Below are positions 26,672 through 30,386 of a DNA stretch of 30,386 nucleotides, one piece after another. The DNA is taken from contig JBGTDM010000354.1 of NCBI GenBank assembly GCA_041748315.1, forward strand, positions 1-30,386, in the 5' to 3' direction. Position 1 is the first letter of the stretch. Each line of letters starts with the position of its first letter. Origin of the DNA: CALMEE01 sp041748315. Lineage in GTDB: Bacteria; Planctomycetota; Planctomycetia; Pirellulales; Pirellulaceae. Below the pieces are notes generated by a model that worked only from the letters and a program-made list of their open reading frames with translations, was not told where the DNA came from and did no database searches. The translations under genes and the position numbers were made by a program.

Positions 26672-27280
26672 CTAAAACGAAACTTTGGGAGCAATCTTTG
26701 CCTTGGGCTCTTCCAGTTCGAGCAATTCAGCTTGCGTAAATCCAAACGTATTTGCAAAGAGATTCGCCGGAAACTGTTCACGAGCCGTATTAAAGGTCAT
26801 CACCGCATCGTTGAATCCCTGTCTCGCGTAAGCAACCTTATTTTCGGTGGAGGTTAGCTCCTCTTGTAACGCCATCATGTTTTCATTGGCCTTCAAATCA
26901 GGGTACGCTTCAGCAACCATCAGCAAGCGTCCTAACGCGCCGCCAAGGCTTTGCTCCGCCGATGAAAGATTTTTGATCGCCGTTGGGTCCCCTGGGTCTT
27001 TGGAAGCGGCTTGGCCGGCCGCAAACGCCTTATTGCGAGCTTCAATGACAGCCTGCAACGTCTCCTGTTCATGCTTCATGTATCCCTTGGCCGTTTCCAC
27101 CAGGTTGGGAATCAAATCATAACGCCGGGTCAGTTGGACGTTGATCTGAGCAAAGGCATTCTCGTACCGATTTCGAAAAGTAACGAGTTTGTTGTAAATC
27201 GAAATCGCGAAGAAGACTATCGCAATAACCAATAGCAACAATCCCAAACCCAAAAAGATGACTATGTAAAATACAGACAC
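26672..27280 (-). CDS. LemA family protein
   Basis: 202 residues, GTG start at 27280 with GGGGG 8-9 bases upstream. One N-terminal TM (~5-28) is followed by the four-helix LemA domain. The signature VTFRNRYENAFAQINVQLTR, RYDLIPNLVETAKGYM, the NEN...QEELTSTENK segment and the YN/FN-dAV..fNt..e.FP..l.A..fGF motif are all present. LemA proteins are membrane-anchored helical bundles of unsettled function, very often encoded just before an M48 protease, as here. It is the first gene of a two-gene operon. The C-terminal tail (EPKAKIAPKVSF) is short and normal for the family. Confidence 0.93.
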   Translation of the reverse strand: MSVFYIVIFLGLGLLLLVIAIVFFAISIYNKLVTFRNRYENAFAQINVQLTRRYDLIPNLVETAKGYMKHEQETLQAVIEARNKAFAAGQAASKDPGDPTAIKNLSSAEQSLGGALGRLLMVAEAYPDLKANENMMALQEELTSTENKVAYARQGFNDAVMTFNTAREQFPANLFANTFGFTQAELLELEEPKAKIAPKVSF

Positions 27281-27431
27281 AGGATTTCCCCCATTTAAAC
27301 TAAATTGTCTTGAATAGCTTGGAGCGAACCGATCCAGAAGCCTTGGAATTGCGTCGTTGTTGATATCTTTACTTCGCTTGCGCGGTACAGATATTTATGC
27401 CTGATTTCAACGATTTTGCAACCCGTCTCGG
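27281..27431. other. Short intergenic region upstream of lemA
   Basis: About 150 bp between the end of the broken Nudix frame and lemA. It must hold the lemA promoter, but no convincing -35/-10 pair was found. Nothing else is seen. Confidence 0.4.
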
Positions 27432-27887
27432 CTAAAAACCCAGGTTTCTAGCGTGACGACACAGGAACTTACGGTTGCTTGTTAATAGATCAGCATGCGC
27501 AAGCAATTCGCCAGCGGATAACCAGTAAACCGCCGAGACTTCGCGGGGACAAGGCACAATTGTCGAGCCGTTCAAGGCTGAAATTCGATACCAATTTAAG
27601 ATTACATTTGATGCCGTTCGACTCTCATCGATTTTTTCCCCGATTTAAGCGTCGACGGCCAGTTCCTCCCGAAGTTCTCGTTGCAACGCGTCAACTTCGG
27701 ATTCACCAGGCTCAACATACCCTCCAGGAAAGCAAAGTTTACCACCGGCACTAAGGTGCCTGGCTCGCCGAATCACCAGAAACTTCTGCTTCTCTTGATA
27801 GACAGCGATCACCGCGAGTCGAGTCGGCAACATGCCATTCGAATTTGGTTCATTGGAAACTAAAGAACCCAAAGACTGAAATTCCAA
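27432..27887 (-). pseudogene. Nudix hydrolase gene interrupted by one in-frame TAA
   Basis: The first 80 codons (TTG start at 27887, or ATG at 27833) carry the full Nudix box: G56, E62, R70-E71 and E74-E75 in GGYVEPGESEVDALQRELRE, with Ala for the last Gly. Codon 81 is TAA (27645-27647). The same frame then stays open for 70 more codons to a TAG at 27432, and that part also reads as Nudix C-terminal sequence: NWYRISALNG, then EVSAVYWLSAGELLAHADLL and TSNRKFL. Together they make 151 codons, the normal length of a small Nudix enzyme. Active enzymes hydrolyse nucleoside diphosphates linked to another moiety. It follows the glycosyltransferase genes by 38 bp. A single point mutation or sequencing error explains the break best. 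Confidence 0.8.
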
Positions 27888-27925
27888 ATGAGTGGAAGAT
27901 TTCTGCGAAGCAACCCAAGTTCAAT

Positions 27926-29275
27926 TTATGCAGCCCTTGACCGGCGAAGTGGTTCACCTTCGTCCGACCTTCTCCGCCATGAATGGCGAGAATCCATCAA
28001 TTGATGATAAAGCTGAGTATATCGCTTGGATTGCATTTCGACCGAATGATACTTCAACATAAAGTCGCGAGCGAGGTGTGAAATTTTCATGCGTGCTGCA
28101 TTGTTATTTGCCAGCCAACTTAAATGTTCTGCAAACTTGTCGGTGTTGCCCACCGGCGCCAATAATCCGGTTTCAAATGGCGAAACATATTCCGGTACGC
28201 CTCCGGTATGAAATGCGACAACCGGTGTCCCGCAGGCCATCGCTTCCAGTCCTGTCTGTGGTGAGTTATCCTCAATCGACGGCATGGCGAACATGTCCAT
28301 GGCGGAGTAGATCAGCGCCTTTCTTGGAATACTATCGACGAAGCCTACTGAATGAATAGGTGGAAGCTCAGAGAAATCAGAAGGCAAATTGCCCGTTCCG
28401 AAGACGAGACCAATGACGGGCTTATTAACAGAAAGCTTTCTCAAACTTTCCAATAGCAAGTGCAATCCTTTTCGCCGCTGATTAATGTCTTCAGCGCCAA
28501 ACCCAATCACGATACTTTCATCGTTACTGATGCCAAGTTGCCGACGCGCGATCGACTTTTTTAACGGTTTTAACACCTCCAAATCAAAACCGTACCGAAT
28601 CAGTTCAAATCGGCTGCATTCGGCAAACATCGGGCTGGTCCGAGCCAATTTCAGCATCCACTCACTCGGTGCAACCACTGTCAGGTGTTTGCGACGCAAC
28701 GATTGGAGTTTTGTGTTGAAGGAAATCGTCGATTCGTCTTGTTTGCTTGGGTTAACCAATTGCGGACAGATACCACAGCCCTCCTTGAACTTTTGGCACC
28801 CGGAACTGTAGTGACAGCCGCCGGTGAACGGGTTCATGTCGTGCAGCGTCCAGACCAGGGGTATGCGATCATCGATGGACTGGAAAAAACTTGGATAATC
28901 GACCATAAACGCAAGCCAATGCAAATGCATCACGTCCGCTTGAACCTGTACCCAATCGAGCTGTGTCGGCATCAGTTGTTTTGCACCTGAAAAGACCTCA
29001 AGCGTTGAACTTCTAGGTCGAATATGTTTGTCATAACTCCGCTTGATCTTGCGTTGCCGGATCTTATCCAGTTGATTCAATACGGGTCGTAACAACCCGC
29101 GATTCTGAGTTGGCTCAAATGAAATCTGCTGGTAATCATCGCCGAGTGGATCTCGTTCGTTCTTCCAATAAAAGAAGGTGCTGTCAACTCCGCTGTCGAT
29201 CAAGCCCTCGTGGATCCGGCGCGCGGCGTACGCGGCACCTCCATAGGGAAACGTGTTGAAGTGGCTGACTTTCAC
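27926..29275 (-). CDS. Glycosyltransferase family 4 protein
   Basis: 449 residues, GTG start at 29275, weak ribosome binding site. It has the GT-B fold: an N-terminal half starting KVSHFNTFPYGGAAYAARRI, a WTLHDMNPFTGGCHYSSGC segment with clustered Cys (CHYSSGC...CGICPQL) found in a subset of GT4 enzymes, and a C-terminal half with the donor-binding motif EDNSPQTGLEAMACGTPVVAF, whose E-x7-E pair is the GT4 hallmark. It should transfer a sugar from a nucleotide-sugar to a glycan or lipid at the cytoplasmic membrane face. The acceptor is unknown. It follows a glycosyltransferase-like gene by 51 bp on the same strand, pointing to a surface polysaccharide cluster that continues off the window. Confidence 0.92.
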   Translation of the reverse strand: MKVSHFNTFPYGGAAYAARRIHEGLIDSGVDSTFFYWKNERDPLGDDYQQISFEPTQNRGLLRPVLNQLDKIRQRKIKRSYDKHIRPRSSTLEVFSGAKQLMPTQLDWVQVQADVMHLHWLAFMVDYPSFFQSIDDRIPLVWTLHDMNPFTGGCHYSSGCQKFKEGCGICPQLVNPSKQDESTISFNTKLQSLRRKHLTVVAPSEWMLKLARTSPMFAECSRFELIRYGFDLEVLKPLKKSIARRQLGISNDESIVIGFGAEDINQRRKGLHLLLESLRKLSVNKPVIGLVFGTGNLPSDFSELPPIHSVGFVDSIPRKALIYSAMDMFAMPSIEDNSPQTGLEAMACGTPVVAFHTGGVPEYVSPFETGLLAPVGNTDKFAEHLSWLANNNAARMKISHLARDFMLKYHSVEMQSKRYTQLYHQLMDSRHSWRRRSDEGEPLRRSRAA

Positions 29276-29326
29276 AGTATTGAGTTAGATCTCGACAGCG
29301 GGTTAGTTAATTAAATGACTCGACAA

Positions 29327-30196
29327 CTATGCGGCTCGTTTTTTGGAATCGGATTGATTCTTAGTCAACATCATGTTTTCAAACATTGCTTGCCGACCAA
29401 ATCGAAAAAACCAGACTCGAAAATGACGTTTCATCATATCGATTCGGTTCAGGGCAGGAATCAGCGGAATCGTTAAGCGCTCGTGTTTGAGAACTGGTGC
29501 AACGCACCGGTCGACAAACTGCTGTTTGTCTTGCATGTATCCGTGTACCAACACCTTGCTGGGATTAAGCAAATCGCGTCGCGCAGATTCAATCGTTGAA
29601 AAGCCAATCTTTTGCGTCTCAACGACCGTACCCAAGGACTTGGCGATCGGGTACACGACCATATCAAATACGCCCGTCCGAACGCTGCGAGGCATGCTGC
29701 TCGCCAGATTTTTGGCGTAACACGCACCTCCATTAACATGCTCATCCAACATGAATTTCGCTGAGCGCATAAACCGCCGTTTGTAGATCGGTGGCACGTA
29801 ACACCCCATTAGCAGCGGATCGTTCGCACTCGACCATTCGTCCGTCAACTGATCTAGCCATGTTTCGTGGACCGGAACCATGTCCGATTCCAACCATAGA
29901 CTGAATCCGGCCTCCGCTCCCCACTTCTGGTCGACATAGTCCATAACGTCCCAGAACATCGCGGTCGCACCGTGAGGATATCCAAACACCTGAGTCGAAC
30001 ATTGCATCGAATAGGTCGGTGCAATCTCTTCGCAGCGCGAATGAAGCAGCGCGTCCAGTTCAGTCCGTGGACTCGCCGCCAGTAAAAACCTGAAACTGCA
30101 CTGGGGACGTGGATACTGTCCGATGTGCCGCACAATTTTTAGATAGCGCGAAATTTCTTCCTGGCTAAAGTAGGGGAGTACAATGACTGGGTTCAT
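29327..30196 (-). CDS. Glycosyltransferase-like protein of unknown family
   Basis: About 289 residues from the ATG at 30196, where the fold seems to begin (MNPVIVLPYFSQEEISRYLK). An ATG at 30211 and an open frame back to 30322 exist, but the added residues are basic and low in complexity. The N-terminal strand and helix, the acidic SLWLESDMVPVHETWLDQL segment (a DxD-like nucleotide-sugar site after a hydrophobic strand) and the NGGACYAKNL segment are typical of GT-A enzymes, but the family is not identified. It lies directly upstream of the GT4 gene on the same strand, so a role in the same glycan pathway is inferred. No membrane segment is seen. Confidence 0.7.
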   Translation of the reverse strand: MNPVIVLPYFSQEEISRYLKIVRHIGQYPRPQCSFRFLLAASPRTELDALLHSRCEEIAPTYSMQCSTQVFGYPHGATAMFWDVMDYVDQKWGAEAGFSLWLESDMVPVHETWLDQLTDEWSSANDPLLMGCYVPPIYKRRFMRSAKFMLDEHVNGGACYAKNLASSMPRSVRTGVFDMVVYPIAKSLGTVVETQKIGFSTIESARRDLLNPSKVLVHGYMQDKQQFVDRCVAPVLKHERLTIPLIPALNRIDMMKRHFRVWFFRFGRQAMFENMMLTKNQSDSKKRAA

Positions 30197-30386
30197 GCCA
30201 TTTCCGTCCATGGAATTTCGGGGCGAACGTCGCGTTTTTCGGGAAATACGCAGAGCGTTATGGGTACGCAGCGCGTTATATCGAGGAACTTTAGTTTTCC
30301 TCAGTTCTTCGGTCAATCGCAATCTGCCACGGGTGCATGAAGCTTAATGCGAGTTTGAAATTGGTCTGGTCATTTTTGGGGTGAAA

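Noticed and set aside
27479..27754. 91-codon plus-strand frame over the Nudix region
   Set aside because: The opposite strand carries Nudix sequence across the whole interval, so this is a shadow.

Overview
The window looks like chromosomal DNA of a planctomycete, probably of the Pirellulales type. This is inferred from gene content and style, not from a marker gene. The pointers are a MoxR/DUF58/von Willebrand factor A (VWA) operon that ends in a giant membrane-anchored helical-repeat protein, a Tat-exported Gfo/Idh/MocA oxidoreductase, a LemA + M48 protease pair, small secreted lipoprotein-like genes, extragenic palindromes and a decayed DDE transposase. No rRNA, tRNA, CRISPR array or intact mobile element was seen.

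Left edge (1-1055): no intact gene. An inverted repeat at the very edge and a GC-rich hairpin precede the remains of a transposase (about 375-892), whose N- and C-terminal ends survive in different frames with the catalytic middle lost.

1056-10623, minus strand: one tightly packed operon read from right to left. It runs MoxR AAA+ ATPase, a possible small ORF, DUF58, a two-TM protein, two VWA membrane proteins, a TPR-like protein and a ~1298-residue exported protein. Several junctions overlap. By analogy with MoxR/Bat (aerotolerance) operons, the ATPase, DUF58 and VWA proteins would act at the membrane, with the helical-repeat proteins on its outer face. The substrate is unknown.

10624-14602: a ~680-bp intergenic region with palindromes and an orphan terminator. 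Next comes a divergent pair, a TPR + beta-barrel outer-membrane protein (minus) and a secreted Gln-rich protein (plus, with a strong terminator). A truncated RND/MMPL exporter end follows.

14603-23928: mixed housekeeping and accessory genes: Gfo/Idh/MocA oxidoreductase (-), ApbE FMN transferase (+), BshB1-like PIG-L deacetylase (-), a small lipoprotein-like gene (+), RtcB RNA ligase (+), a double-domain M16 protease (-) and a nitroreductase-fold protein (+).

24162-30386: a 52-residue lipoprotein-like gene with its own terminator (+), then minus-strand genes: LemA + M48 protease, a Nudix gene broken by one in-frame TAA, a family 4 glycosyltransferase and a glycosyltransferase-like protein. 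The last two probably belong to a polysaccharide cluster that continues past the right edge.

The most checkable new observations are the interrupted Nudix gene, whose downstream half is still readable in frame; the giant terminal protein of the MoxR/VWA operon; the TPR-barrel/Gln-rich divergent pair; and the orphan terminator and palindromes at 11.0-11.2 kb.
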